From: Trissonchulus latispiculum
Lineage: Eukaryota > Nematoda > Enoplea > Enoplida > Ironidae
Length of the DNA stretch: 64,000 nucleotides
Assembly: GCA_030248195.1 (NCBI GenBank)
Contig: JASAND010027724.1
Coordinates: 1-64,000 of the forward strand
Direction: 5' to 3'
In this document: piece after piece, positions 1 through 10,802 of the stretch
How positions within the stretch are numbered: the stretch's first letter is position 1
Layout: every line of letters starts with the position of its first letter
Notes under the pieces: model-generated
Database searches by the model: none
What the model saw: the letters and a program-made list of their open reading frames with translations, nothing else
What the model was told of the DNA's origin: nothing
Translations under genes and position numbers: made by a program

Positions 1-375
1 GGATTCAGCGGATTCATTTCCGAAAATTAACAACTGTAGCTGTAATTGTGGTAGCCGAAATTTCTTCATATTAACTACACAACTTTAAAAATTCTAACTA
101 ATCGCGGACACAATTCTTCCTATTAGATTCGTTACACTAACAGCTTTGAGACTACCTACTGTTCTGAACTACATATACTTAACACAATCAAAAACAAAAG
201 ACATCTTGATTTCAGATCCTTCTACTGATTTAAGCATTAAAACATTAGTCGATAAATTAGCGAACGGTGTTCACCTCGGATTCGGGACGAATAGAGGACA
301 CGCCTGCGGCTAGGGCAAGCTGGAACTGTGGTGGAATGGACGAAGCTGCAGCCACTTCAACCGTCGATAATGTAA
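1..375. other. intergenic, nothing recognised
   Basis: Moderately AT-rich unique-looking sequence. I see no convincing exon, repeat or RNA gene. It lies downstream of the minus-strand zinc-finger fragment and may include its 3' untranslated region, but no clear polyadenylation signal on the minus strand was identified. Confidence 0.4.
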
Positions 376-712
376 TCATACTGGGGATGTACGGAATCTT
401 TGTGGATCAGTATTTCGTTCAGGGGTGGTTGGACAAATAGGATTTGTAGCCTGGACAGGAATCGAATTTGCGTTTGCAATAACTTCTTCAACTGTTTCAG
501 CAACACGCTGATATCTTTCGCTTTCACGATTAGCTTGTTGAATTGAAGAGTGGGCTTTGATTAAGTAATCTCGGAGCTTATCTGATCGTGAATATGCCAG
601 ATCACAATGCGGACACGGAATCTTTACACGATTATGAATGCTCTTTTCGTGACTAAATTTCTGCGACAGGAGAACCTTTCCCACATTTCAGACAAAGGAA
701 CGAATTTGTATT
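376..712 (-). pseudogene. C2H2 zinc-finger protein, 3'-terminal exon or fragment, frame disrupted
   Basis: Reading from 684 down to the stop at 376-378, the frame encodes about 100 residues. One recognisable zinc-finger unit starts CPHCDLAYSRSDKLRDYL and ends KAH, with C-x2-C spacing and a linker-like NRVKIP before it. The position expected to be the first zinc-binding His is Tyr, so the finger is degenerate. Upstream, a second finger begins (CLKCGK at about 690) in a different frame, and the two frames can be joined only by a one-base shift near 675-680. A pyrimidine-rich stretch ending in TTAG just above 712 could be a splice acceptor, making this a last exon. The rest, about 60 residues, is polar and unrecognised. 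C2H2 proteins usually bind DNA; here that is inference from the family. It could be a pseudogene, a transposon-derived finger, or a real gene with a sequencing error. Confidence 0.5.
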
Positions 713-2550
713 CTAAGTAAATCCAAGAATGGAAAAAAATTGAAAATCAGGGATAAATTTTGGATAAATATTATCAATTACAGTAATGTAAACTTGAATA
801 ATTGATTAAGTCATAATAATTAATAATAAGTTTCTCATCTCAAGTTGTTAAATTTCCTATGTAAATTCAAAAACTGATACATTCAACGGAATGTTTTTAA
901 ATGTATGAAAAGAAACCATGTACGTAAGTTAATGTACAGACGCAGCTGTATAATATTTATAAATTACCTTTCAATGATTCAGTAGGGATAACGCGGCACC
1001 AGAATGAAAGCAGATTAGATAAACGAAGGGCAATAAAGGATATAAAATCCGCAGTACTAATATAGGGAGTCGGGATTAATTCAAGAAGACGCACAGTTAG
1101 TTATAGAACTACTACTGCCACTACAACCTTGTCTTGTTGTCAAGCAACAATTAAGGATAATCACTAGATGGTTGCAATTGTGACAGTTTGTAAAAACTTT
1201 CCGCATACATCACAACCAAAGGACATTAAATGTATTTGCAGATTTAGCTAAAACAAAGATCACCAATTGTAATGTTGCTAGGTATGCAGATTTTTCAATT
1301 CTCCACACGAGAATTAGGTGATACGTTCACTCAAGCACAAGTCAAAATTAAATTGATTACAGATGCATCACCAAATGCATCTCGATGTTCTACAAAGGTG
1401 AAACACGCATGAGTTTAGATTTCTAAATCAACTTTTTTAATCAAATCTGTTAGCTTAAAACCTTATATTATAATATGTCAAGAGAGCTACCAAACCATAG
1501 TCGTAAATATAAACTCCACAAACTTATTAAATTAATTTAAGACTAGAACTAAGCAAAGCTTTCGCTAACATTTATGACGTCAATTCTGCATTAGTGCAGA
1601 CGTCAAACTACCTACTAGTAAACAACAGATCAGCTGCTTCTAGCTTTCATCACCAAGATATAATTAACCGTTGTCCACCTGTTCTATTCAATTTCAATTT
1701 GAATTTAAATTTAAAAGCATCTGCTTGATCTTTGTTAAAATCATTCATACTGACCAGGTTAATTGTCTGTTTATTTTGAAAGCAGAGTCCTTGCACACGA
1801 ACGTTTTAAAATTCAAATATCATCAGTCAAGCAGTTTTGTCTAGTTCCAACCTTATTAAGCTGCATCTTAGCATTGCATTTAATTTAATTGCGCACCGAA
1901 TAAAATTTGTTCTCGAACAACTGAATGTAATGCATCAGTTCTCTGCCAGTTCCACTCATCTTAAGCAGACTCTTTCTACCTAAAGTAAGAAAACTGAACG
2001 ATTCTGAATTTGGAATTCACCTAAATCCTTAAAGCAAAACATGAACGTATTTTATGACATCTATCGTATCCTTCAATATTTACAGAACAGCATGACACCA
2101 AAAGAACTGATTTTTTAACTTTACATTTCAAATTGCAAACTAATTAAATTTATAAACTTAGATTTATCGACTCTTAACCTGAGTCCATTTACCGCTTTTA
2201 TCCTTTAACATTTGGTTTTCTTGCTGACTTTGAAAAGGACACATGCCTAACGCAATGTTTGCAAGTTTATCGGTGCATTTCCTGAAATTTTTTAAATGGT
2301 ATCATACAACACATGCTGCAGATGAAAACAAAGATTTCTTTTATAATCTCCAGAAGTAGTTAAAAGATTACTACATTCGAGATGTCAGAATTCCATGTTT
2401 TACAAATACCACGACAAGCATTCGTTTTCTGGCTAATTTAGTTTTGTTTTGGTACGAATTTAGCTATATGAAGTTTCTCACTAACAATAAACGATTATCA
2501 AAAGCTCGAATTACGAAAATTTGTTTTTAATGATAATATAACGGCTATTA
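713..2550. other. intergenic, AT-rich, no gene recognised
   Basis: AT-rich sequence with frequent stops on both strands. I see no exon with both family resemblance and splice sites, no tandem repeat and no clear transposon ends. It may include upstream exons or introns of the minus-strand zinc-finger fragment that I cannot recognise. Confidence 0.4.
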
Positions 2551-3010
2551 ATGATAGCGGATATTTACGGAACTTTGGAAACTAAGTTATCTAGCGGAAC
2601 TAGAATTAAACTTAGTAAATATAAGTTACATGGAAGATGGTGTTTTAGACATCAAAGTAACAATAATAAAAAATTTCTCACTTCAGTTTTTGATAAAAGA
2701 TTTAAAGCAGCAGCTTACCAGATATCTAAATTTTCCAAATTTTGCTGCTACAACGTTCTAGCTAATGAGATATGTAGGAGCTTATGTAGTACAGCGAAAG
2801 AATTGTTGATATTTTCTAAGGAATTATTTCATAAACTTAGAACTAAGAAGTACAAAGTACAAAGTACAAAGCACCTTGAACATTTGTACATCTTGAAAAA
2901 ATAAACTTTAATAAATTTACTGGCATATCGCGTTTTATCTCATGTAGATATATTTCTGATTGATTGATTTTGTAAATTTGTAATGAAGCATGCATAGCTC
3001 ATCTGCTTGT

Positions 3011-3012
<2 letters not shown>
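2551..3012 (+). other. 117-codon open frame of unknown status
   Basis: An ATG-initiated frame runs from 2551 to a TAA at 2904. The product would be basic and Lys/Ser/Cys-rich with no domain I recognise. Its 3' end has a short repeated AAGTACAAAGTACAAAG stretch. Composition matches the surrounding noncoding DNA and nothing in the context supports expression, so I record it only as an open frame. Confidence 0.15.

Positions 3013-3062
<50 letters not shown>
3013..3062. repeat. (TA)n microsatellite
   Basis: About 50 bp of uninterrupted TA dinucleotide repeat, seen directly. Confidence 0.95.
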
Positions 3063-3066
<4 letters not shown>

Positions 3067-4354
3067 CTTCACGTTTACTAAACAGATTAATGTGCAAAGT
3101 TATTGTACATAAGAAAAAGTTTAAAATCTGTGTAATTCAACACTGAGGCATTTTGCACATATTCGTTTATTAATTATCATTAGACTGAGGCGATCAGATC
3201 TGATCGGAGCCGAAACCATATTTTTGTGTGTAAAAGTGTGCACTATATTACAAATGAGTTTACACCTAAGTTGCACTAAACGTGTAAAAGCTAAATTACA
3301 GACTCCTCCACTGATGTGAGAATTCAGTCAGGAAGAGATGTAGCAAACGCTATGAAAACATTTAACTGCAAATTCGTTTTTGATGAACAACAATCCATGA
3401 CTAGCAGGTCAACTAATATACAAATAAGTAAATACAAACAAATAAAAATACAAACAAAAGTTTTCAAGTTACTTTCGTCAAGTGATTGGTGGTTTTAAGC
3501 GTTTTACATACAACAATTATGAGACACTTCGTCGCATTATTGTTTTCTTTCGGTACTCGATCTTAGGCTTAGACGTCTTTGAAAAGTTAGGAGAATACCT
3601 ATAAAATTAGAAAAGTATACTAATTACGATTGTGTTACTGTAATATGTTGTGGTTTTCTCTTTTAAGATAAGTTTGAGTGTTTTAATCATGAGAACACAA
3701 CTCAAAGAAATTTAACTTTTAGATTTAATTTACAGTTGTTGTTACTTCGCTTGCGTGCAAATATGTATTGATTTAAACTTGTACCAGTCTTTAAAAACTT
3801 TTATATTTAGTTTTTCTCAACCCTTTTTCAAACAAGAATCATTCGAAAAATCTAGTTGACATATTTCACTATGGATTTGACAATACTGGAAAATAGAAGT
3901 CTTTACATGAAGTCTGCAGTTAAGGTAGAACACATGCAAACTTTCTGTCTTTGCATCACAAAACATTGAGCTTAAGTAATGCTTGAGCTGTTCTCTTACC
4001 ATCTCAGACTATTTGTTTTTTGAAAAATTGGATCCACACACGTTAAATAATTGCAGGCTTTACCTGCCTGCCGAATCAACTGAATTAATATAGACGAATG
4101 TTTCAGATTATATAAAAATACAATACAACAATGTTTTAAGGAATTGCTTGTTTTTAAACAGAGCTATAGACAGTTTTCATAATTAAAATTGCTTAAGTGA
4201 TAACGTTTCTAATATTTAAAATAAATGATTCAACTATTTATCATTAATGAGAAAGATGCGTGAAAGTAAACATAAAAACATTAACATAACCCACAACTTT
4301 AAACCAAACCTTGTTACTTTTTAGATTTGTTAGCGTGGTCTTATATATTTCTAG
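3063..4354. other. upstream flank of the Tribbles gene
   Basis: AT-rich DNA without a recognised exon. It should contain the promoter and perhaps 5' exons of the downstream pseudokinase gene, because the first exon I can define is open at its 5' side. No TATA-type or other promoter element can be assigned with confidence. Confidence 0.35.
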
Positions 4355-5900
4355 GTAACCAGAATTGACAACAATTCAGTTGAAAACATAATGAACGAAA
4401 ATACCACATCCTTTGTAAGTTGTAATAATTTTAAAGCTGATGTTTGCAAATCATTTTGAAATGTAAGAAATTTATCGTAATGTGCAATTCAAACCGAGTT
4501 GTATTACAAGTTATATAACAGCTAATGCTTTGAAGACTAACCTATTCCGTATTAGGTGCTGGACAAATCCGGATACCAAAGATTTATTCAAACCGCTGAG
4601 CGTCTTAACAACAAATGGCCTGTCGAATCCATCTACGCTGATCCTGAGGCCCAGCATCGATTAATCCCCAAAGGTAAACTTTAAATTTAAACGGAATAAG
4701 CGCTAAACTTTGAATAATTTTGAAATTTAGACATGGATATAAATTAAATTTCTGGTTTTAATTAATTTATTTATTTGTATTTATTTTGTTTGTTTGCTAT
4801 TTTTAAACTTTTTATTTTGTATTTTTATTTTTTTAATTTAATGTATGAATTTTTATTAATTATATATATTTTGCTTTTAGAGGCGGCCATAGATCTAATT
4901 AATGGCAGGTATATTTTATCTTGGCCTCAACATCATGGTGATCTGCATGCTTACGTTCGAGAAAAGAAGCATCTACCTGAATTCGAAGTCAGATGTTTAA
5001 GCCTCCAGATAGTGCAGACCTTAGCACTGGCTCACACCAAAGGCATTTGTTTGCGCGACATCAAATTACGAAAATGGGTTTTCGTAGATCGGAAAAGGTC
5101 AGTGCGTTTTCCGAAACTTTGTAACCGTTGCCGTATCTTCAAACATTACAGTATCCATTAACATCATGGTGATCCGCATGCTTACTTTCGGGAAAAGAAA
5201 CATTGCCTGAATGCGAAGTCCGATATCTATGCTTCCAGATGCAGTCCTTAACGCTGGCTCATTCCAAAGGCATTTGTTTGTGCGACATCAAATTACGAAA
5301 ATAGGTCGGCAAGAGTGCGTTTTCTGAAACTTGAATTAGTTACCGTGTCTTTAAACATTACAGTATCCGGTTTTCGGCTCATCGTACATGTATACATGAT
5401 TACCATCTTGTTTTAGAACCCAGCTAAGACTGGACACATTGGATGATATTTACATTTGTCCCACTGCTGATCAGGACATGTTGTCAGAACGCCATGGCTG
5501 TCCTGCCTATGTCAGTCCGCAACTACTGACACGTCAGCAACCCCATTATTCTGGGAGATCCTCTGAAATCTGGTCATTCGGTGTTCTCATGTTCGTAATG
5601 TCCCTTGGCCGCTATCCTTTCTACGGTTCCACACCTTGTGTTTTATTCACGAAAATTCGTCGTGGACAATTTTGCATTCCGGAAAACTCTAACATTTCTC
5701 AAGAACTGAAATATCTGATAAAAGCTTTAATAAGATACAGGCCTGAAGAACGCCCGGCTGCCATATGGTTATTATCGCATCCATGGTTTCATCGTACTAA
5801 TATTAATCGCTCACAACTCCAAGACCCTGCCACAATAAAAGACGTGGAAGAATGGGAAATGCGCCTACCCACTGACGATTCAGTATCAATGTTTAACTAG
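4355..5900 (+). CDS. TRIB-like: Tribbles-family pseudokinase, four exons
   Basis: Exons at 4355-4414, 4556-4673, 4881-5097 and 5417-5900 join with consistent GT-AG introns (phases 0, 1, 2). From the Met at 4391 this gives 280 residues; the first exon is open upstream, so the start is not certain. Kinase C-lobe features: HGDLHAYVREKK, then LRDIKLRKW in the catalytic-loop position (the HRD His is Leu and the usual Asn is missing), then RTQLRLDTLDD, where LDD replaces the metal-binding DFG. HGCPAYVSPQ, YSGRSSEIWSFGV, LGRYPF, KIRRGQFCIPE and LLSHPWF follow and match Tribbles closely. Tribbles proteins are scaffolds that recruit COP1 ubiquitin ligase and MEK-type kinases. The LLSHPWF segment corresponds to the MEK-binding region, but the tail (KDVEEWEMRLP, DDSVSMFN) lacks a clear DQ-x-VP COP1 motif. 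No VAIK-type Lys exon was found, so the N-lobe is short or incomplete. Family assignment is firm. Confidence 0.92.
5160..5375 (+). pseudogene. decayed tandem copy of Tribbles exon 3
   Basis: This block repeats 4929-5155 at high identity: shared stretches include CATCATGGTGATC, GCTTAC, AAAGGCATTTGTTTG and CGACATCAAATTACGAAAAT. It carries over the end of the exon and the intron bases after its donor, so the copied unit included exon plus downstream intron. Relative to the functional exon it has a one-base deletion (CATCTACC to CATTGCC) and a TGG to TAG change in the KW position, so it cannot be spliced in frame. It lies inside the intron between the real third and fourth exons. Confidence 0.85.
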
Positions 5901-6280
5901 CTTTATGAATTATAATTAATTTGAATATTTGTTGTAACAACAAAACTATTTTATCATAAACAGGAGTAGAAACTAAATAAGACAAAGTATAGCTTTTTAA
6001 CAAGACTATGTGTCAATGTTCAGAGAAGAAATTATCAGGGGCCTGAAGTAGGCTTAAGGTTCGATGAACACATGTATTACTAAGATTTTTTCTTTGTTAC
6101 AATTAACATGTTATTGTGTTGTACTGTTTTGTAATTATTGTATTGTTATTGCTCTAAGGCTTCTACCACTTTCACAATTCTGTAGTTGGTACACTTTTGT
6201 GTTGTTGTGTTGTACTATTCCACATGTGTATATATTCTGTGTGTTACTGTACTCTGATTGATGTATTGTATCGTTTCGAA

Positions 6281-6286
6281 AATAAA
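6281..6286 (+). promoter_or_regulatory. polyadenylation signal of the Tribbles gene
   Basis: AATAAA about 380 bases after the TAG stop at 5898-5900, followed by an A-rich stretch near 6295-6310. It is the first clear signal downstream of the gene, implying a 3' untranslated region of about 400 nt. Assignment is by position only. Confidence 0.55.
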
Positions 6287-6378
6287 GTAAAGAATTAAAA
6301 AAGAAAAGAGTTTAAATAACAAAAAACTATGAAATAGAAAAAAAAATAGTCGCAGCTCTGCTGCCCAATGCTCTTGCA

Positions 6379-7038
6379 TTGAATAAAACATCTACACCGA
6401 AGCCTGATCGCAGCTCTGTGGTAAGGTGGAGGTGGGATGAAATTATATGCGGAAGTTTGTTATTAAAAAGGATTTGCCTCCAGTGGAATATACTAGATTC
6501 TGCAGGTTATACGATGGAGTACATAGTAGATTCTGATGTTCAAATTCGCCCCAGATCAGCTCGTTATATTGTTGGACAACTTTCTTCTACAAATGATTCT
6601 CATCTGACTCCGTCTGACGTGAAAATTTATCTCCGAAACATAATCAGTGATTCAAATGCCGACGATATCATCGTAATCTGGATAACAGACTTGTGCCAGC
6701 ATTTGATATTTCATGACTGGCTCACAAAGTCTGACCTATTTTCTGTTCAACTTAATCTTCATGACAAAAAGAATATAAAAATCTCGGTTTTAGAAATGAA
6801 AATCAGAAATTAATTGCGCTTAGTACTTGTGCGCTACAACAAGCAGTCGTTTGGTGCTCCCACCAAACTTGCTATACAATCGTTATATCGAAATATCGTT
6901 CTACAGGATTTATCTACAAAGCGATTTGCATGCACCCTAGAGAATGGGAGCTATTCCTGTCAATCTTTGCATGCTCCTTCTAGAGGGGGAGATATATTTG
7001 TCACATGTCCATATTTCCCTCTGGAGGGGGAGCTATAA
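6379..7038 (+). pseudogene. unrecognised open frame interrupted by one TAA
   Basis: An open frame without an ATG near its beginning runs from 6379 to a TAA at 6811-6813, then stays open in the same frame to 7038. The first 144 codons have a protein-like composition (segments such as DDIIVIWITDLCQHL and HLTPSDVKIYLRN), richer in charged residues than noncoding frames nearby. I recognise no family. The second part runs into the 41-bp minisatellite and is not coding there. It could be an exon, a decayed gene, or chance. Confidence 0.2.
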
Positions 7039-7483
7039 TTATCACTTTTTGCATTCTGCCTATACAGGGGGAACTACCCATATCACATGTCCATATCTCC
7101 CTCTGGTGGGGGAGCTATTCATATCACACGGTCATAATTCCCTCTATTGGGGGAGCTATCTTCAACACAGCTCCCCGTGTCCCTCAATAGGGGAGCTATG
7201 TACAGCACAACTCCCTCTACCCCTCAATAGGGGGAGCTATGATTAGCATGAGCACTTAACAGGGGGAGCTATATTCAACACACCTCCCCCTGACCCTTCA
7301 CTGGGGGAGCTATGCTTAGCATTAGGACTTAACAGGGGGAGCTATGCTTAGCACATCTCCCCTGGCCCTTCACAGGGGGAGCTATGTCCAGCACAGCTCC
7401 CTCCTGAGGGGGAGCTATGATCAACACTAAGCCCCTCTCATGGGGGAGCTATATTTAACATAGCCCTAGAGAGGGGGAGCTAT
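6946..7483 (+). repeat. 41-bp-phased minisatellite with GGGGGAGCTAT core
   Basis: Fifteen copies of an 11-bp core, GGGGGAGCTAT or a near variant, start at 6946, 6985, 7026, 7067, 7108, 7149, 7190, 7230, 7262, 7303, 7335, 7375, 7408, 7442 and 7473. The early units are spaced 40-41 bp; later ones alternate 31-34 and 40-41 bp. Between cores are diverged spacers, several containing the partial inverse CAGCTCCC. This is a diverged eukaryotic tandem repeat. Confidence 0.9.
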
Positions 7484-7624
7484 ATTTAACAGGCAAACGT
7501 CCCTCTCCGGTCCACCCTATACTACTACTGCCCGCCCCCCCCGGTAAAAAATACCCTGGGTGGAACAAGCTTAGGTGATTGTAGAAATTGTGCTTTCATC
7601 CTGGAATCCACTCAACATACATAT
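7484..7624. other. spacer with MITE-like end
   Basis: Contains a CCCGG run followed by GTAAAAAATACCCTGGG at about 7541-7557, which resembles the right end of the element at 33962-34326. No matching left end is seen, so this is at most a fragment. Confidence 0.35.
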
Positions 7625-8177
7625 TATACAAGTAACAAAAATGCTCCGCACGAAGGGGGATAATATGTGTGTTGGGCCTATGTCTTTCCTTTAACTTCCG
7701 GTTGAGAAAGTAAAGGCATAAATCCAGCACAGCAACTTTTGGTGGATGGTTCCATGCGAAAGTTCTTCCGTTCGCTTCGGGCTTTCATTTGACATCAAAT
7801 TAGACCACTTTTGAAAAATTTTATTTTTGACCCAAAATCGCCAAAGTCCCCACCCCACCCCACCACAGCACTCTACAGCCACTTTGGGTACGCAGTTGCA
7901 TGACAAAAGTACTCAGCTCACTTAGGGCTTTCATTTGATACCAAATTTGACCACTTTTGAAAAATTTTATTTTTGACCCAAAATCTCCTACGTCCCCACC
8001 CCACCCCACCCCACCACAGCACTCTACAGCCACTTTGGGTATGCAGTTCTATGACAAAAGTTGCTCATCTCACTTAGGGCTTTCATTTGATATCAAATTT
8101 GACCACTTGAAAAATTTTATTATCGACCACTTGACCACCCACCTGACTGACCCTTCAAACGGCAAACTGGAACCAGC

Positions 8178-9536
8178 TTAGGTCATATTTGATCGCAAAT
8201 AAAAGTATTTCTAAAAATCAGCACGGTTTTCTCCCTAAGCGTTCAACAGTTAGCCAATTACTTGATTGTCTCGACGACTGGACTCGAGCCCTTGACGAAG
8301 GATTAATTGTAGATATAGTCTGTATGGACATTGCGAAAGCTTTTGATAGCGTTTCCCATTTAAAATTACTGCAGAAGTTAAAATCTTTAGGTTTAAGCAA
8401 TTTCTGCATTTCTTGGCTGCAAGATTACTTAACCTTACGACAGCAATATGTAATTGTTGACGACGCTAGCTCTAAATTGAATAATGTAACATCTGGGGTA
8501 CCGCAAGGTAGTATACTAGGACCTTTGTTATTTCTAATTTATATTAACGACTTGAGTAAAGTCGTTCAGAATGCCTCATTAAAGTTATTTACAGACTATT
8601 AGAAATTGTATGTTTGCATGCCCTGTAGTTATCAAGGTAACGCTCTTCAAGAAGATTTGACTAAGCTGGAGAAGTGGTTAGATCAGATGCAGCTTGAAAT
8701 GGCAGTAAGCAAATGTATGAGCTTGAATCTTGGATCTAATAATCCCTGCAGAAGCTACTATTTGAAAGGGAAAGCAATCTCAGCTGCCAATAATGTAAAA
8801 GATTTAGGTGTAATTATCAGTAATGACTTAAAATTTCATAAGCACTGTGAAGGTGTAGTTGGCGCTGCCTTTAGAATTACTAATATAATATTCCGAGCCT
8901 TTATCTCTCGTGACGTACAGTTTCTAATGAAACTGTATAAGGCTTATGTCAGACCAATATTAGAAACAGCATCAGAAATTTGGAATCCTCATCATGTTCA
9001 GGATATTGACCTTGTCGAAAGAGTTCAAAGGTACTTTACGCGTAAACTTCCAGGAATGTCTGCAGTCCCATACCCGGAACGTCTAAAAAATTGGACCTAC
9101 CTAGTTTAGAAGAAAGACGTATTCATAAGGATTTGGTTCTGCTATTCAAAATTTTGAAAAACTATATTGACGTAGACCAGGAAAATTTTCTTATATTTGC
9201 ACTAAGTGGTGTAACTAGGGGACATAACTTAAAGATTTTTGTAACACGACCACGTCTTGATTGCCGCAAATACTTCTTTGTAAACAGAATTGTTCCTGTT
9301 TGGAATTCACTACCCTCAGAGGTGGTTAATAGTACTTCTGTTGCAATGTTTAAACGTAGTCTAACCTCGCTAAATTTAGACAGATTTTTGAAAGGCCATG
9401 CGTTGGAAGTCGGCTAACGGCTCTGCATGGCCTTTTGCCATGTTACTATTAATAACTATTATTAATGACTGGATATGCTGTGTTATTCAAACGATTGTCG
9501 TTGTACTGGCAATAAACCTCGTAGTAGTAGTAGTAG
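8178..9536 (+). mobile_element. 5'-truncated non-LTR retrotransposon (jockey/CR1-like)
   Basis: A sequence absent from copies 2 and 3 of the host element begins just after AACCAGC at 8171-8177 and ends with a (GTA)n tail at about 9521-9536, after which host sequence resumes. It carries the 3' half of a reverse transcriptase and a C-terminal region, followed by a short 3' untranslated region. The 3' microsatellite tail and severe 5' truncation are typical of target-primed insertion of jockey/CR1-type elements. No clear target duplication is visible. Confidence 0.88.
8189..9415 (+). pseudogene. reverse transcriptase remnant, inactivated
   Basis: Starts within the RT fingers at QHGFLPKRSTVSQLL, then shows the first catalytic Asp region (CMDIAKAFDSV) and SGVPQGSILGPLLFLIYIND. 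The catalytic FADD box is changed to FTDY and is directly followed by an in-frame TAG at 8600-8602, so the active site is lost. The frame continues after the stop with thumb-like sequence (LEKWLDQMQLEMAVSKC) to about 9090. There a shift at an A-run moves it into another frame, ending with the family's conserved C-terminal block (FFVNRIVPVWNSLPSEVV). The motifs and C-terminus fit jockey/CR1-type elements; the exact clade is not settled. It is a dead copy. Confidence 0.88.
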
Positions 9537-10383
9537 CCCATCAAAATAGGTGCGTCGCACGGCAAAACGGATACCGGGAATGAGCTGGGCGCACCAGAAA
9601 ACCCATATAGACAAAGTTTTGAGAGGCCAGGTAGAGCCTACTATGGACCTCCAGGAAGCGGTTTCCGACTTGACCCTCCCGACGGCAAAGTGGAACCAGC
9701 CCAGCAAGCTGGGTGAGTCTGACGGTAAAACTGACTGCGGGAATTGATTCTCCGTCCAGAAAACCATTGTATGGAAGATTTGAGCTTTCAAAGTTGAATA
9801 GATAGCGAGAAATTTCGATTTTTCATTTTTCGAATTTTTGCCATATTTGACGGGCAACTGTTGTCGCTAGGGAAGTGATAGAGAAGCGCAACCTGTACCG
9901 TTAGTTAGTTCAATATATGTAATTTCTGAATATAGAAAGAAATCAGCTCCAGCTCGTAACGTTCGACCTGAGCGACGACCACAAAAATGGTCACTTTTCG
10001 CTTTGAGCCGACTTTGCGGCGCCACTGCGGCGCTGTGGCGCAGCTATGGCGCAAAAAAAGTTGAGATTCTTAAATTCTTTAGAGGGTACTACTAGACCCT
10101 ATAGCCCTTTAGGTTGGCCCACCGCTGCAGTTCACGTGAAAGCGGCGAACATTCTGTACAGTACAACCATCAAATAGGAGAAACCGGAAAAAAACATCGC
10201 CGCCATAAGCGGTCCGGGGCGCAACTTTTTAACGGTAAGTGATACGGGGCTGAAACTTCCCCGACATACTAAACTCGATGTGCTCTACAATTTGCGCAGG
10301 ATTTGCGCAGCTACTGCGCAGCTTATTTTACACTGTCTCCAGCTACTTTTCACGCATATTATAGGGGTCGCTGCCGCATGATA
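9537..10383 (+). repeat. 3' part of array element copy 1
   Basis: Resumes the host element after the retrotransposon at CCCATCAAAATAGGTGCGTC and aligns with 27565-28612 and 37478-38938. It includes the ACCAGCCCAGCAAG unit near 9697, the AATTTCGATTTTTC block near 9810, the GCGGCGCC palindromic tract near 10018-10045 and the terminal GGGGTCGC at about 10364. No gene. Confidence 0.8.
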
Positions 10384-10643
10384 CTATTCATTGAAATATT
10401 GTAAATTTAAAACGAAATATGATAATGTAAATATGTAAACTAAAAGTGAAATAGGATCGAAAACAGTAAGATTTGATGTAAAGATTTTCTGTAGTGAAAT
10501 AGTCATTTGAAATTAAAAAATGGTACCAAGAATGGGTATCCTCTATTTGAGGGTACGGCACGATTTTCGACGGAGGAGGAGCCATACCCCGCCAATAACG
10601 TCTGTACTTTTTTCGTGCTGAATATATTTTTCAGTTGTGACTT
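10384..10643. other. spacer upstream of SKP1-like exons
   Basis: AT-rich DNA without recognised coding content. N-terminal exons of the SKP1-like gene should lie upstream of 11061, but none is evident here. Confidence 0.35.
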
Positions 10644-10644
10644 G

Positions 10645-10802
10645 GGGCCTTTCCAAGAAAGGGTAGAGTAGACAGAGTTAACATTAACTCGATCCTTTTC
10701 AAGAAAGAGATAAAAAGGGAAGCTCAAGCTTGTGTTGAGTTAAAACGTGTTAAAACAATCAATTTTAACCCTACTCCACTGAACCTTTTCTTGGTTTGGC
10801 CC
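10645..10802. mobile_element. small TIR element (GGGCCTTTYC family), copy 1
   Basis: Left end GGGCCTTTCCAAGAAAGGGT, right end reads as its approximate inverse (CCTTTTCTTGGTTTGGCCC). The interior shares AGAGTAGA, GTTAA and TCAAGCTTG with the copy at 13165-13319. About 160 bp, noncoding. Target duplication uncertain. Confidence 0.65.

Larger units (their letters stand above)
7625..10383 (+). mobile_element. dispersed 147-bp-array element, copy 1 (interrupted)
   Basis: Begins TATACAAGTAAC and continues AAAAATGCTCCGCAC, as in the copies at 26271 and 36234, and ends ATGATA after a terminal GGGGTCGC segment. It contains about two and a half 147-150-bp units (about 7745-8115), part of a second ~165-bp unit, a CG-rich GCGGCGCC palindromic tract near 10015, and a CTGCGCAGC region. 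The second arm of the 3' hairpin is deleted here (GCTGCCGC runs straight into ATGATA). A retrotransposon (8178-9536) is inserted. There is no transposase, Rep or helicase frame. Structure (no terminal inverted repeat, internal tandem array, 3' hairpin, no visible target duplication) resembles nonautonomous Helitron/Helentron relatives, which is inference. Confidence 0.8.

Noticed and set aside
6946..7483. CRISPR-like array (short repeat with regular spacers)
   Set aside because: The repeat is only 11 bp, spacers are related to each other, no cas genes exist and the locus is animal nuclear DNA. It is a diverged minisatellite.
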